Shown: positions 25,754-33,455 of the stretch, one piece after another
How the letters are laid out: every line of letters starts with the position of its first letter
Numbering within the stretch: the first letter of the stretch is position 1
Origin: Thermus antranikianii DSM 12462
GTDB lineage: Bacteria; Deinococcota; Deinococci; Deinococcales; Thermaceae
NCBI RefSeq assembly: GCF_000423905.1
Contig: NZ_AUIW01000013.1
Coordinates: forward strand, 1 to 51,949
Direction: 5' to 3'
Length of the DNA: 51,949 bases
Position numbers and translations under genes: made by a program
Notes under the pieces: generated by a model
What the model saw: only the letters and a program-made list of their open reading frames with translations
What the model was told of the DNA's origin: nothing
The model's database searches: none

Positions 25754-26680
25754 ATGCGGTTTTTCGTGGTGGGCGATGTTTCCGTGGACCTGCTCTTCTT
25801 CGTGGAGCGCATACCGGAGCCAGGGGAGGAGGTTCCTTCCCGCCGTGCCCTGATGAAACCGGGGGGCGCCGGGGCCACCCTGGCGGCGCAGCTCTCTAGC
25901 CTGGGCCACCGGGTCTACCTGGCTGGCCGGGTGGGGCAGGATCCCTTCGCCGAGCTGGCTCTTTCCCGGGTGCGGGAGGTGGGGGTGGACCTGAGGCACC
26001 TTCAGGAGGACCCCGATCACACCACCAGCTCGGTGCTGATCCTTTTGGTGCCGGGGGGGGAAAGGGCCATGGTGAGCGCCGAAGGGGCAAGCCGTTACCT
26101 GGACCCTTCCCTCTTCAAGCCCCGCTTCCTGGACCAGGCGGACGCCGTGGTCCTCTCCGCCTACGCCCTGGTGGGAGGCCCTAGCCGCAGCTACGCGGTG
26201 GAGGTCCTCGAGGCTGCCAGGAAGCGGGAGATGCCCATCTTCGCCGACTTGGGAACCGGGGCGGTACGGGCAGCGGGCAGGGAGCTTTTAAGGTACCTAC
26301 GGGGTGTAAACTGGCTTCTCATGAACCAAACGGAGCTTCTGGCCCTGACGGAGGCCTCCTCCCTTTCCGAAGGGGTGGCCCGCCTCCGGGAAGAGGGCTT
26401 CCACCACCTGGCCATCAAGGTGGGGGCCATGGGTTCCATTGTGGTCACCCCGGAAGGGGAGGAGCTTATCGAACCCTTCCCCGTGGAGGACATCGTGGAT
26501 TCCACGGGATCCGGAGACGCCTATACCGCCGCCTTCGCCCACGCCATCCTGAGCGGGAAAAGCCCCCTGGAGGCAGGCAGGCTGGCCAACCTGGCCGGGG
26601 CCTTGGCCGCCACCGCCATCGGCGCCCAGGGCAGGCTCATCCGGCTAGAGGACCTGGAAGTAGCGGTGGGCCAGGGCTAA
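25754..26680 (+). CDS. PfkB-family carbohydrate kinase
   Basis: This 308-aa ribokinase-fold enzyme opens with GDVSVDLLFFVERIPEPGEE, contains the substrate loop KPGGAGATLAAQLSSLG, and ends with the signature DSTGSGDAYTAAFAHA (about 254-269), whose Asp is the catalytic base. The sugar or nucleoside substrate cannot be told from sequence. GGAAGGAGG lies 4 nt before ATG 25754. It stands alone. Its last 36 nt are also coding, in antisense, for the end of hisH. Confidence 0.9.
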   Translation: MRFFVVGDVSVDLLFFVERIPEPGEEVPSRRALMKPGGAGATLAAQLSSLGHRVYLAGRVGQDPFAELALSRVREVGVDLRHLQEDPDHTTSSVLILLVPGGERAMVSAEGASRYLDPSLFKPRFLDQADAVVLSAYALVGGPSRSYAVEVLEAARKREMPIFADLGTGAVRAAGRELLRYLRGVNWLLMNQTELLALTEASSLSEGVARLREEGFHHLAIKVGAMGSIVVTPEGEELIEPFPVEDIVDSTGSGDAYTAAFAHAILSGKSPLEAGRLANLAGALAATAIGAQGRLIRLEDLEVAVGQG

Positions 26681-27241
26681 GAAGGCCAGGCCCGCCTTCC
26701 CGCTCTTTTCCGGGTGGAACTGGGGGGCCAGGAGGTTTTCCTTGGCCAAAAGTGCGGTGAAGGGGGTACCCTCGTACTCCCCTCGGCCCAGGGAGTAGGG
26801 GGTAAGGGGGCCGTAGTAGGAGTTGGCGAAGTAGAAGTGGCGCTCCGAAAGCTCCTGGAAAGCGCCTGCGAAGCGCACCCGGTTCCACCCCATCTGGGGC
26901 ACGCGGCCTTGGGTGAAGCGCCTCACCACCCCCTCCACCAGGCCCAGTCCCCTGACCCCCGGGGCTTCCTCGCTCTCCTGGTACAGAACCTGCATGCCCA
27001 CGCAGATGCCCAGGAAGGGAAGGCCCCTTTCCAGGTGGGCCAGGACCCGGTCCACGAAACCGCTATTCCGGAAGGCCTGCATCACCTGGCCGAAGTGGCC
27101 CTGGCCGGGAAGGACCAGGAGGCTGGCCTCGAGGTGTGCCCGGGGGTCCGAGGAAACGCTAACGGAAAAGCCCGCCGCCTCGAGGGCCTTGGCGGCGCTC
27201 CGAAGGTTCCCCGAACCGTAGTCGATGAGCAGGGCCTTCAT
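26645..27241 (-). CDS. hisH: Imidazole glycerol phosphate synthase glutaminase subunit HisH
   Basis: The 198-aa class I glutamine amidotransferase supplies ammonia to HisF. The catalytic Cys is in GLPFLGICVGMQVLY (~74-88) and His/Glu in APQFHPEKSG. DYGSGNLRS is the usual N-terminus. It is the last gene of the minus-strand run thiL, hisC, hisB, hisH, starting 3 nt after hisB. Its 3' end overlaps the coding region of the convergent PfkB kinase by 36 nt, an unusually long overlap. Confidence 0.96.
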   Translation of the reverse strand: MKALLIDYGSGNLRSAAKALEAAGFSVSVSSDPRAHLEASLLVLPGQGHFGQVMQAFRNSGFVDRVLAHLERGLPFLGICVGMQVLYQESEEAPGVRGLGLVEGVVRRFTQGRVPQMGWNRVRFAGAFQELSERHFYFANSYYGPLTPYSLGRGEYEGTPFTALLAKENLLAPQFHPEKSGKAGLAFLALAHRYFQVL

Positions 27242-27244
27242 GCC

Positions 27245-27829
27245 CTAGAGCACCCCCTTGGTGCTGGGAAGCTCCTCCCCCGTGATCCGGGTCGCCCGGT
27301 GTAGGGCCCGGGCCAGGGCCTTGAAGCTGGCCTCCACCACATGGTGCGCCTCCCTGCCGGAAAGAAGCCGAAGGTGCAGGGTAAGGCGGCCGTGGTTGAC
27401 GAGCCCCCTTAGGAACTCCCGGAGGTGGTAGTGGTTCACCCCGCCCGCCTCCCCCACCACGGGCCACTCCTCCGGACGGTACTCCAGGTGGGGCCTTCCC
27501 GAGAGGTCCAAGACGCAAAGCACCAGGGTTTCGTCCATGGGGGCAAAGGCCTCGGCGTAGCGTTCCACGCCCCTTCCCTCCCCCAAAGCCTCCCTTAAGG
27601 CCTGGCCCAGGGTGATGCCCACATCCTCCACCAAGTGGTGCACGTCCACCTCGAGGTCCCCTTTGGCCTCCACCTCCAGGAGAAAACGCCCGTGGCGCTG
27701 GAGCTGGAGGAGCATATGGTCCAGGAAGGGAAGCCCCGTGGCCACCTTACCCCCAGGGGGTCCATCCAAGCCCAGGCGCACCCGCACCCAGGTTTCTGCG
27801 GTCGCCCGCTCCACGGAAGCCTCACGCAT
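27245..27829 (-). CDS. hisB: Imidazoleglycerol-phosphate dehydratase
   Basis: This 194-aa single-function HisB binds Mn2+ and dehydrates imidazole glycerol phosphate. It is a duplicated fold: the first half has LPFLDHMLLQLQRHG and DVHHLVEDVGITLGQAL, and the second has NHYHLREFLRGL and EAHHVVEASFKALARAL, which supply the metal-binding His/Glu residues. ATG 27829 overlaps the hisC end by 8 nt and gives the usual N-terminus. A TTG at 27841 is in frame but unnecessary. Confidence 0.96.
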   Translation of the reverse strand: MREASVERATAETWVRVRLGLDGPPGGKVATGLPFLDHMLLQLQRHGRFLLEVEAKGDLEVDVHHLVEDVGITLGQALREALGEGRGVERYAEAFAPMDETLVLCVLDLSGRPHLEYRPEEWPVVGEAGGVNHYHLREFLRGLVNHGRLTLHLRLLSGREAHHVVEASFKALARALHRATRITGEELPSTKGVL

Positions 27830-28874
27830 AGGCCACCTCAAAGGCCGCCTTCAGAAAGGCGTCCATCTCCTCCTTGGAGCCCACCGTGACCCGGATGCAC
27901 CCCGAAAGGCCTGGGTAGTGGTCCTGCCTGCGCACCAGTATCCCTTGGGCGAGAAGGTGGCGGAAGGCCTTCTCAGCATCCGGGGTCCGCACCAACAGGA
28001 AGTTGGTGTGGCTCCTATAGGGCTGCCAGGTGGGATGGCTCCTAAGCCTCGCATAAACCCGCTCCCGCTCAGCCCGCACGTGGGCCGCCACCGCCTCCAC
28101 GTAGCCGGGGTTTTCCAGGACCACCTCCAGGATGGTCCCGGTGTGGGCGGGAAGGACAAAGGGAGGAAGCACCTCGCGAACAAGGGCAGCCACCTCCGGC
28201 GAGGCCAACAAATAACCCGCCCTCACTCCTCCTAGGGAGAAGGCCTTGGAAAAGGTGCGCAAGAAGGCCACATGGGGGTTTCCCCGCCCCAAGGGGCTAA
28301 AGTCCGTGCCCGCAAACTCCCGGTAGGCCTCGTCCACCACCAGTAGCCCCTCCACCTCCTTGGCCCTCTCGGCCAAGGCCCAAAGGGCTTCCTCGGGGAA
28401 AAGGGTCCCCGTGGGGGCGTGGGGGTTGGGAAGGAAGAAGACCCCGCCCTGGAAGGCGGAAAGAAGCTCCTCCAAAGGCAAAGCGAATCCTTCCTCCCCT
28501 GCCTCCAAGGGTATGGCCCGGTAAGGGGTCCCTGTCACCCGGGCGGCATGGGCGTAGTGGGGAAAGGAGGGGCTTACATCCAAAACCTCCCCCGCCGCCA
28601 CCGCCAGGGCCAGGATGAGGAGGTTGGAACCCGGGGCCAGGACGATGCCCTCCTCCGGCCATCCCACCCGGGCGGCAAGCCTTTGCCGCAGGGTCTCGGC
28701 GTGGATCTCCGGGTACCGGTTCCAGGAAAGGTGGGCCAGGCGCCTCAGGGCCTCCGCCTTCAGGGCCTGGGGAAGGTCAAAAGGGCTTTCGTTCTGGTCC
28801 AGCTTCACCGGGGCCTCCACCTTCCTGTAGGGATAGGGGGAGATTCCCCGGAGGTGCGCCTTGAAGGCCCGCAT
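27822..28874 (-). CDS. hisC: Histidinol-phosphate aminotransferase
   Basis: This 350-aa fold-type I PLP aminotransferase acts in histidine synthesis. KLDQNESPFDLP lies near the N-terminus, LAPGSNLLILAL is the cofactor phosphate region, NPHAPTGTLF and VVDEAYREF follow, and the Schiff-base Lys is in FLRTFSKAFSLGGVRAGYL. ATG 28874 is preceded by TATACT (28886-28881) 6 nt away, so a leaderless promoter in the thiL-hisC gap can start the hisC-hisB-hisH transcript. Confidence 0.95.
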   Translation of the reverse strand: MRAFKAHLRGISPYPYRKVEAPVKLDQNESPFDLPQALKAEALRRLAHLSWNRYPEIHAETLRQRLAARVGWPEEGIVLAPGSNLLILALAVAAGEVLDVSPSFPHYAHAARVTGTPYRAIPLEAGEEGFALPLEELLSAFQGGVFFLPNPHAPTGTLFPEEALWALAERAKEVEGLLVVDEAYREFAGTDFSPLGRGNPHVAFLRTFSKAFSLGGVRAGYLLASPEVAALVREVLPPFVLPAHTGTILEVVLENPGYVEAVAAHVRAERERVYARLRSHPTWQPYRSHTNFLLVRTPDAEKAFRHLLAQGILVRRQDHYPGLSGCIRVTVGSKEEMDAFLKAAFEVAYA

Positions 28875-28880
28875 GGGTCA

Positions 28881-28886
28881 AGTATA
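28881..28886 (-). promoter_or_regulatory. -10 element of hisC (leaderless)
   Basis: TATACT is separated from the hisC ATG by 6 nt and lies just before the thiL stop (28888). No clear -35 is seen. Confidence 0.55.
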
Positions 28887-28887
28887 G

Positions 28888-29823
28888 CTAGAAGTGGGCG
28901 TAACCCCGCCGCTTTACGGGTGCGCCCAGGAAGTACACCCCCTCTCCCTCGGACACCTGGCCGGCGCGAAAAAGGGGAAGCCCCGCCTCCTTCGCCCGGG
29001 CCAGGACCTGGGCCTCCCGCTCCGGGGGAACCACCAGCACCGCCTCGAACTCCTCTCCCCCGTAAAGGACCAGCTCATGGGCCAGGACCTCATCCCCGGC
29101 GAAGGCCAGCACATCGGGGTAAAGGGGAAGGGCCTCGAGGTCCACCCGCACCCCCTGTTCCGAAAGTTGCCAAAGGGTTTCCGCCAGGCCATCCGAGGAG
29201 TCCAGGCCACCCCGGAGGAGGCCCTTGAGGCTTAAGAGTTCCAGCCGGGGCAAAGGGTAGAAGGCCGCCTCCCGGATCTTCGGATATGCCCCCAGGTCCC
29301 GGGCCTGGTAGTGGGCCTGTATGGCCGCCCCCGTCCTGCCCCAGCGATCCCCGGCCAGGTAGAGGAGGTCCCCTGGAAGGGCCCTCCGGGGTAGGGGAAC
29401 CTCCGCCAGGGCAAAGCCGGAAACGGTGAGGGCCACCTCCTCGCCGGCGTTGGTGTCCCCCCCAAGGAGCACAGCCCCAAGCCGCCCTGCCGCCTCCGCC
29501 GCACCCTTGACCAGCTCAAGGGCGAAGTCCTCCTCCAAATCCGGGGGCAGAAAAAGCCCCAGGGTAAAGCCCAGGGGCCTTCCCATCTTGCAAAGAAGGT
29601 CGGAGGCCGTGGCCGCCACCCCCCGGAAGCCCACCTCAAAGGGCCCCATCCCCAGGAGGGCCACTTCCCGGTAGAGAAAGCCATCCGTCTTCAAAAGCCA
29701 GGCTACCTCCCCCACCCAAACCCCCCCGGCATCATCCCCGGGAGGCAGGGGAGCCCCTGGGGGATAGCCGATGGGGGCAAGCTTCCCAAGAAGCGCCCGC
29801 TCGCCCAAGTCCTTAAGCCGCAT
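28888..29823 (-). CDS. thiL: Thiamine-monophosphate kinase
   Basis: The 311-aa ThiL phosphorylates thiamine phosphate to thiamine diphosphate. The AIR-synthetase-like fold is seen in PPGDDAGG (27-34, metal/ATP), GFRGVAATASDLLCKMGRPL, LGGDTNAGEEVALTV, LYLAGDRWGRTGAA and GGLDSSDGLAETLWQLSEQ. It is divergent from the ComB-like gene with 27 nt between start codons. It may be co-transcribed into hisC, although hisC has its own -10. No other thiamine gene is nearby. Confidence 0.94.
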   Translation of the reverse strand: MRLKDLGERALLGKLAPIGYPPGAPLPPGDDAGGVWVGEVAWLLKTDGFLYREVALLGMGPFEVGFRGVAATASDLLCKMGRPLGFTLGLFLPPDLEEDFALELVKGAAEAAGRLGAVLLGGDTNAGEEVALTVSGFALAEVPLPRRALPGDLLYLAGDRWGRTGAAIQAHYQARDLGAYPKIREAAFYPLPRLELLSLKGLLRGGLDSSDGLAETLWQLSEQGVRVDLEALPLYPDVLAFAGDEVLAHELVLYGGEEFEAVLVVPPEREAQVLARAKEAGLPLFRAGQVSEGEGVYFLGAPVKRRGYAHF

Positions 29824-29850
29824 ACGCCCAGGCTAGGGTATCATGGCGGG

Positions 29851-30567
29851 GTGTGCCGGGTTGACCTTTGCCTTACGCCGGCCCGTGGCCCCCTGGTCCT
29901 GGTGGAGGTCCTCCCCGCAGGAAGCCTCCTCACCCAGCTCCTGGCCCAAGGAGCCTTGGAGGTCTGGGTGGCCCCAGGGCCCAAGGTGGCCCGCCTTCTG
30001 GCCCAGGAACTGGGACAAGGGGTCCTTCTCCTGGGCGAGGTGGAAGGCTTCCCTCCCGAGGGCTTCCACGGCCGGCTTTCCTTGGTGGACTTGGAAAGCA
30101 CCCCTGTGGCGGGGAAAAAGGCCATCCTGGTGGCTCCCCTCCTTAACGCCAGCCTCCTGCCCGGGGAGGAGGAGGTGTACGTGGCGGGGTTTCGCAACGC
30201 CAAAGCGGTCCTGGAAGCCCTTCGCAGCCTAAAGGGGCTGGTGCTCCGACCCTCCGGGGCCCCGGAGCCCCTGCTCTCGGCGGTGGTGGCCGCCGGCTTC
30301 TTGCAGAAGCGCCTCTCCCCCGATGGCCCCACCACCCTGGCCACCGCCCTCCTCAAGGCCTTCCCCGATCCCCAGGAGGCCCTCTTCCAAAGCCCGGAGG
30401 GCCAGGCCCTTCACAAGGAGGGGCGCACGGAGGAGCTGGCGCGGGCAAGCCTCATCGGGGTGGATCCCGTGGTGCCCAGGCTTGCCGGGGTACGCTTCTT
30501 CCCCAAGGCGGAGTTCGGCCTGACCCAGGACCGCTACGCCCAGAGGTTTGTGGCATGGAACGGGTAG
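29851..30567 (+). CDS. ComB-like (2-phosphosulfolactate phosphatase family) protein, divergent
   Basis: The 238-aa protein shows the ComB layout in weakened form. LVLVEVLPAGSLLTQLLAQGA takes the place of DVLRATTTIVTALANGA. LLLGEVEGFPPEGFHGRLS corresponds to GERGG...GFDLGNSP, and KKAILVAPLLNASL to the TTNGT strand. VYVAGFRNAKAVLEAL then follows. Several expected catalytic residues are changed, so phosphosulfolactate phosphatase activity is doubtful. GTG 29851 lies 6 nt after TATCAT (29839-29844), a leaderless start. It overlaps the WecG-like gene by 13 nt. Confidence 0.65.
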   Translation: MCRVDLCLTPARGPLVLVEVLPAGSLLTQLLAQGALEVWVAPGPKVARLLAQELGQGVLLLGEVEGFPPEGFHGRLSLVDLESTPVAGKKAILVAPLLNASLLPGEEEVYVAGFRNAKAVLEALRSLKGLVLRPSGAPEPLLSAVVAAGFLQKRLSPDGPTTLATALLKAFPDPQEALFQSPEGQALHKEGRTEELARASLIGVDPVVPRLAGVRFFPKAEFGLTQDRYAQRFVAWNG

Positions 30568-31259
30568 AACTCTTAGGCCTTCCCCTGGACCCTGTGCGGA
30601 TGGAGGAGGCCCTGGCCCGAATCCAGGGCTTCCTAAAGGAGGAAGGCACCCACCAGGTGGTCACCCTGAACCCGGAGATCGCCGTGCGGGCCCAGGAGGA
30701 CCAGGCCCTCAGGCAAGCCATCCTCGAGGCGGAGCTGGTAACCCCGGATGGGGTGGGCATCCTCTGGGCCGCCAAAAGGCTTTTGGGCCTGGAGCTCAAG
30801 GAGCGGGTCACCGGGGTGGACCTCACCCTGGCCCTTCTGCGCCGCTTCCCCGGTATCCGGGTCTACCTCCTGGGGGGCAGGCCCGGGGTGGCGGAGCGGG
30901 CGGCCCTCGAGGCCAGGCGGCTCGGGGCGGAGGTGGTCGGGCACCACCACGGCTACTTCCAGGAGGAGGAAGGGGTGGTGGAGGACATCCGGCAAAAGGC
31001 CCCGGACCTCCTCCTGGTGGGCATGGGGGAAAGGCAGGAAACCTTTATCCACCGGCACAAGGCCCACCTGAGGGCCAAGGTGGCCATGGGGGTGGGGGGT
31101 ACCCTGGACGTGCTGGCCGGCGAGGCCCGACGACCCCCGGCCTGGGCGCAGAGGCTCGGCCTGGAGTGGCTTCTCCGGGTAGGCCTCGACCCCAAGCGTT
31201 GGAAAAGGGCTCCCAGGCTTTTCCGCTTCGCTTATATGGTTCTCAAGGAAAGGCGCTAG
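30555..31259 (+). CDS. WecG/TagA/CpsF-family glycosyltransferase
   Basis: The 234-aa GT26 protein transfers N-acetylmannosamine-type sugars to lipid-linked intermediates in surface polymer synthesis. The motifs are VVTLNPEIAVRAQED, LVTPDGVGILWAAKRL with the catalytic Asp, ERVTGVDLTLALL, VYLLGGRPGVAERAA, PDLLLVGMGERQETFI and VAMGVGGTLDVLAGEARRPPAWAQRLGLEW. It acts at the inner membrane face. Overlap with the ComB-like gene implies an operon. Its stop TAG forms part of a TAGAAT -10 for the TPR gene. Confidence 0.9.
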   Translation: MERVELLGLPLDPVRMEEALARIQGFLKEEGTHQVVTLNPEIAVRAQEDQALRQAILEAELVTPDGVGILWAAKRLLGLELKERVTGVDLTLALLRRFPGIRVYLLGGRPGVAERAALEARRLGAEVVGHHHGYFQEEEGVVEDIRQKAPDLLLVGMGERQETFIHRHKAHLRAKVAMGVGGTLDVLAGEARRPPAWAQRLGLEWLLRVGLDPKRWKRAPRLFRFAYMVLKERR

Positions 31260-31262
31260 AAT
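31257..31262 (+). promoter_or_regulatory. -10 element overlapping the glycosyltransferase stop
   Basis: TAGAAT contains the TAG stop (31257-31259) and lies 6 nt before the ATG at 31269, the leaderless spacing. No -35 is seen. Confidence 0.5.
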
Positions 31263-31268
31263 GCATCC

Positions 31269-33164
31269 ATGGTGACCCCAAGGCGCTTCCTCGCCCTTTT
31301 CCTTCTCCTGGGGCTCGGCCTGGCCCAGGGGCTGGTCCTGCCCTTTGAAGGCCCCCAGGGCTTCCGCCTGGCCCAGGCCTTCGCCCAAGGCCTCAAGGCC
31401 CCTCCCCCCACCCTCCTGGCCCTCCTCCTTCCCGATCTGCCCTGGCGGAGCAGCTACGACCTGACCGGAGGGCTTTACACCCGGGCGGGGGCCCGGCTGG
31501 TCCAGGCGGCCACGGGGGCCGAATGGGTCCTCCTGGGCAAACAGGAGGAAGGGGGCCTGAGGCTCTTCCTGGCCCGCAGGGAAGGGGTCAAGGAGGGGCG
31601 GTTCGCCACCCCGGACCTGGCCTGGCTCTGGCTCCAAGGGGAGGGACTGGCCCAAAAGTTCAGTCCCCTACCCCACCCCTCCCTCTCCGAGGAGGAGCTC
31701 AGGGCCCTGGCCCAGGGGGAAAACCCCGATCCCCTCCACCAGTCCGCCCTGGACCTCAAGGAGGGGAGGGGAAGCGGGCTTTTAGAGGGGATCCTTCCGG
31801 AAAGGCTCCTCCTTCTCTGGCAAGGGAAGCTCCCCCCCGCCTACCGGGCCTTCGCCCTCCTCTCCCAGGGTAAGCGGGAGGAAGCCCTCAAGCTGGCGGA
31901 AACCCTCCTGAAAGGGGATGTCCTGGAAAAGACCGCCGCAGAACTGGTCTTTAGGACCCTCGAGGACCCGCGCTGGAGGGAAGCGGCCCGCACCCTGGCC
32001 CAAGCCTTCCCCGAACTTCCCCTGGCCTGGGAAGAAGTCAGCTTCGCCGCCTTCGCCGAGGGAAAAGGGGAAGAAGCCAGGGATGCCCTGCTAAAGGCCA
32101 TCCGGCTCAGGCCGGATTACTGGCTTTACTGGACCAACCTGGGCTGGGCCTACTACCTCACGGGGGATCTCCCCAGGGCCATCCTGGCCTCAAAGCGGGC
32201 GGTGGAGCTCATGCCCAACGCCACCGCCTACTACAACCTGGGCCTGTTCAAGGCCATCTACGGGGACCTCCTGGGGGCCAAGGCCGCCTACGACCGGGCC
32301 CTGAGGCTGGACCAGGGGGAGGACTTCCCCGAGGCCCTAAAGGACCTGGAGGGGCGAACTGAGCCCCTGGCCCTTTTCTTCCGGGCCTACGTGGCGGAAC
32401 GGGCAGGGCTTCCGGCCAAGGGGCTTTACCAAGCCTTTCTGGAAACCCACCCCCGGCATCCCCTGACCCAGGCGGCAAGGAGGGCCCTGCATCAGGAAGA
32501 GGGAAGGCTCGCTCTGGAGGTGAAAAAGCTTTCCCTGATCCCCGGGGACCTGGAGGCCAGGCCCTTCCACGCCGGGGAAGCGGTCTTCCCCGAGGTCAGG
32601 CTCACGGGAAGCCCCTATCTTCCCCGGCACGAGCTGCAAACCCTCCTTTACAAGGAAGGTGCCCTGGTGGCCCAGGAGAAGAAGCCCTTGGGCTTCCCTC
32701 CTCTCACCACCGCCCTCGAGGAGGTGGCCCCTGCGGTCAGCCTGCCCGAGCCGGGCAGGTACGTGCTGGAGGTGCGCTACGGCGAGGCCCAGGCCCTCAT
32801 CCCCCTGGAGGTGGGTCCCGAAAGCCTGGCCCGGAAGCTTTATGCCCTGGGCCTCGAGGTGCGGGACCTTTCCGGAAACCCTCTCCTCACCCCCAGGGAA
32901 ACCCTGGGCCCGGATGGGGACCGGCTCCTTCTGGAAAGGACCCTGGAGGCTCTCAAGGAAGCGGCTCCCCTGGCCACCAGCGCCCGGCTCACCGCCCCCC
33001 TCCCCCAGGGTCCCTACGCGGGAAAGAGCGTCCAGGAACTGCTGAAGAACCCCCCCTTGGAAATGGTCCGCTCCTTCTTCCAAAGGGTGGTGGAAGCCCC
33101 TGAGCTCCTGGCGGATAACGACGTGGTGAACGCCTTGGTGAACTGGCTCCTGGAAAGCCGGTAA
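31269..33164 (+). CDS. Secreted TPR-repeat protein
   Basis: This 631-aa protein starts with a signal peptide (RRFLALFLLLGLGLAQG, cleavage near residue 19). Tetratricopeptide-type repeats are clear at about 250-350 (e.g. YWLYWTNLGWAYYLTGDLPRA and TAYYNLGLFKAIYGDLLGA). The N-terminal part includes a segment like periplasmic nucleotide-hydrolase/OmpR-type envelope proteins but I cannot name it. The C-terminal ~250 residues are beta-rich and unrecognised. It probably scaffolds protein contacts in the periplasm or envelope. Three GTAACG repeats follow, the first overlapping its TAA stop. Confidence 0.8.
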   Translation: MVTPRRFLALFLLLGLGLAQGLVLPFEGPQGFRLAQAFAQGLKAPPPTLLALLLPDLPWRSSYDLTGGLYTRAGARLVQAATGAEWVLLGKQEEGGLRLFLARREGVKEGRFATPDLAWLWLQGEGLAQKFSPLPHPSLSEEELRALAQGENPDPLHQSALDLKEGRGSGLLEGILPERLLLLWQGKLPPAYRAFALLSQGKREEALKLAETLLKGDVLEKTAAELVFRTLEDPRWREAARTLAQAFPELPLAWEEVSFAAFAEGKGEEARDALLKAIRLRPDYWLYWTNLGWAYYLTGDLPRAILASKRAVELMPNATAYYNLGLFKAIYGDLLGAKAAYDRALRLDQGEDFPEALKDLEGRTEPLALFFRAYVAERAGLPAKGLYQAFLETHPRHPLTQAARRALHQEEGRLALEVKKLSLIPGDLEARPFHAGEAVFPEVRLTGSPYLPRHELQTLLYKEGALVAQEKKPLGFPPLTTALEEVAPAVSLPEPGRYVLEVRYGEAQALIPLEVGPESLARKLYALGLEVRDLSGNPLLTPRETLGPDGDRLLLERTLEALKEAAPLATSARLTAPLPQGPYAGKSVQELLKNPPLEMVRSFFQRVVEAPELLADNDVVNALVNWLLESR

Positions 33165-33167
33165 CGT

Positions 33168-33203
33168 TGTAACGGCCCTGTAACGCTGGGTCGGGTTTAC
33201 CCT
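33168..33203 (+). promoter_or_regulatory. Possible PHO box with -10
   Basis: TTGTAAC-GGCC-CTGTAAC lies at 33168-33185: two 7-bp direct repeats spaced by 4 bp, the architecture of a PHO box. The second half fits the E. coli consensus CTGT(A/C)A(C/T). TACCCT (33198-33203) lies 13-18 nt downstream of the box, roughly where a PhoB-dependent -10 would be. This is an inference from pattern only. Confidence 0.35.
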
Positions 33204-33209
33204 AATCCT

Positions 33210-33341
33210 GGTCTCATTGGACCGGATTGGAAGCGTACTCGTATGAGTACCCCCAGAGCCCTCATCCTCTCCTGAACCCAAGCTCGGTCACCGGCTACCA
33301 GGAAGCGTCAAGCAAAACCCCCCGCCTAGGCGGGGGGTTTT
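33210..33341 (+). ncRNA. Candidate small RNA or 3' UTR ending in a strong terminator
   Basis: No credible protein is encoded between the TPR gene and the terminator. If the TACCCT box is active, a transcript of ~130 nt would run from about 33210 to the terminator. It holds a small hairpin GTACTC-GTAT-GAGTAC (33235-33250). It could equally be only the 3' UTR of the TPR gene. Confidence 0.3.
33314..33341. terminator. Bidirectional terminator, 28-bp perfect palindrome
   Basis: AAAA-CCCCCCGCC-TA-GGCGGGGGG-TTTT is identical on both strands, so each direction has a GC-rich stem and a T4 tract. It terminates the plus-strand transcript from the TPR side. It lies 1 nt beyond the CCA end of tRNA-Ala on the minus strand. 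Confidence 0.9.
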
Positions 33342-33342
33342 C

Positions 33343-33418
33343 TGGTGGAGCCGACGGGACTCGAACCCGTGACCTCCTGAGTGCGATTCAGGCGCGCTCC
33401 CAGCTGCGCCACGGCCCC
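33343..33418 (-). tRNA. tRNA-Ala, anticodon CGC
   Basis: This 76-nt tRNA has an encoded CCA. The acceptor stem is GGGGCCG/CGGCTCC with the G3·U70 pair that defines alanine tRNAs. The D stem is GCGC/GCGC, the anticodon stem CCTGA/TCAGG with loop ATCGCAC (anticodon CGC), and the T arm contains GGTTCGAGTCC. It reads GCG codons. TATAGG (33430-33425) lies 6 nt upstream of nucleotide 1. A strong terminator follows the CCA at once. It may alternatively be co-transcribed with the small secreted-protein gene 37 nt upstream. Confidence 0.97.
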
Positions 33419-33455
33419 ACGCGCCCTATATGGTAGCGGGGGGCTTTGGCCTTGT

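Noticed and set aside
30633..31655. 340-codon minus-strand open frame
   Set aside because: Antisense to the glycosyltransferase and TPR genes; composition is that of a shadow frame.
32337..33281. 314-codon minus-strand open frame
   Set aside because: Antisense shadow of the TPR protein gene; no motif and no ribosome-binding site.
33227..33436. Open frame covering the tRNA region in antisense
   Set aside because: It is the familiar false protein produced by reading across a tRNA gene (GADGTRTRDLLS...), and it overlaps the terminator and tRNA-Ala.
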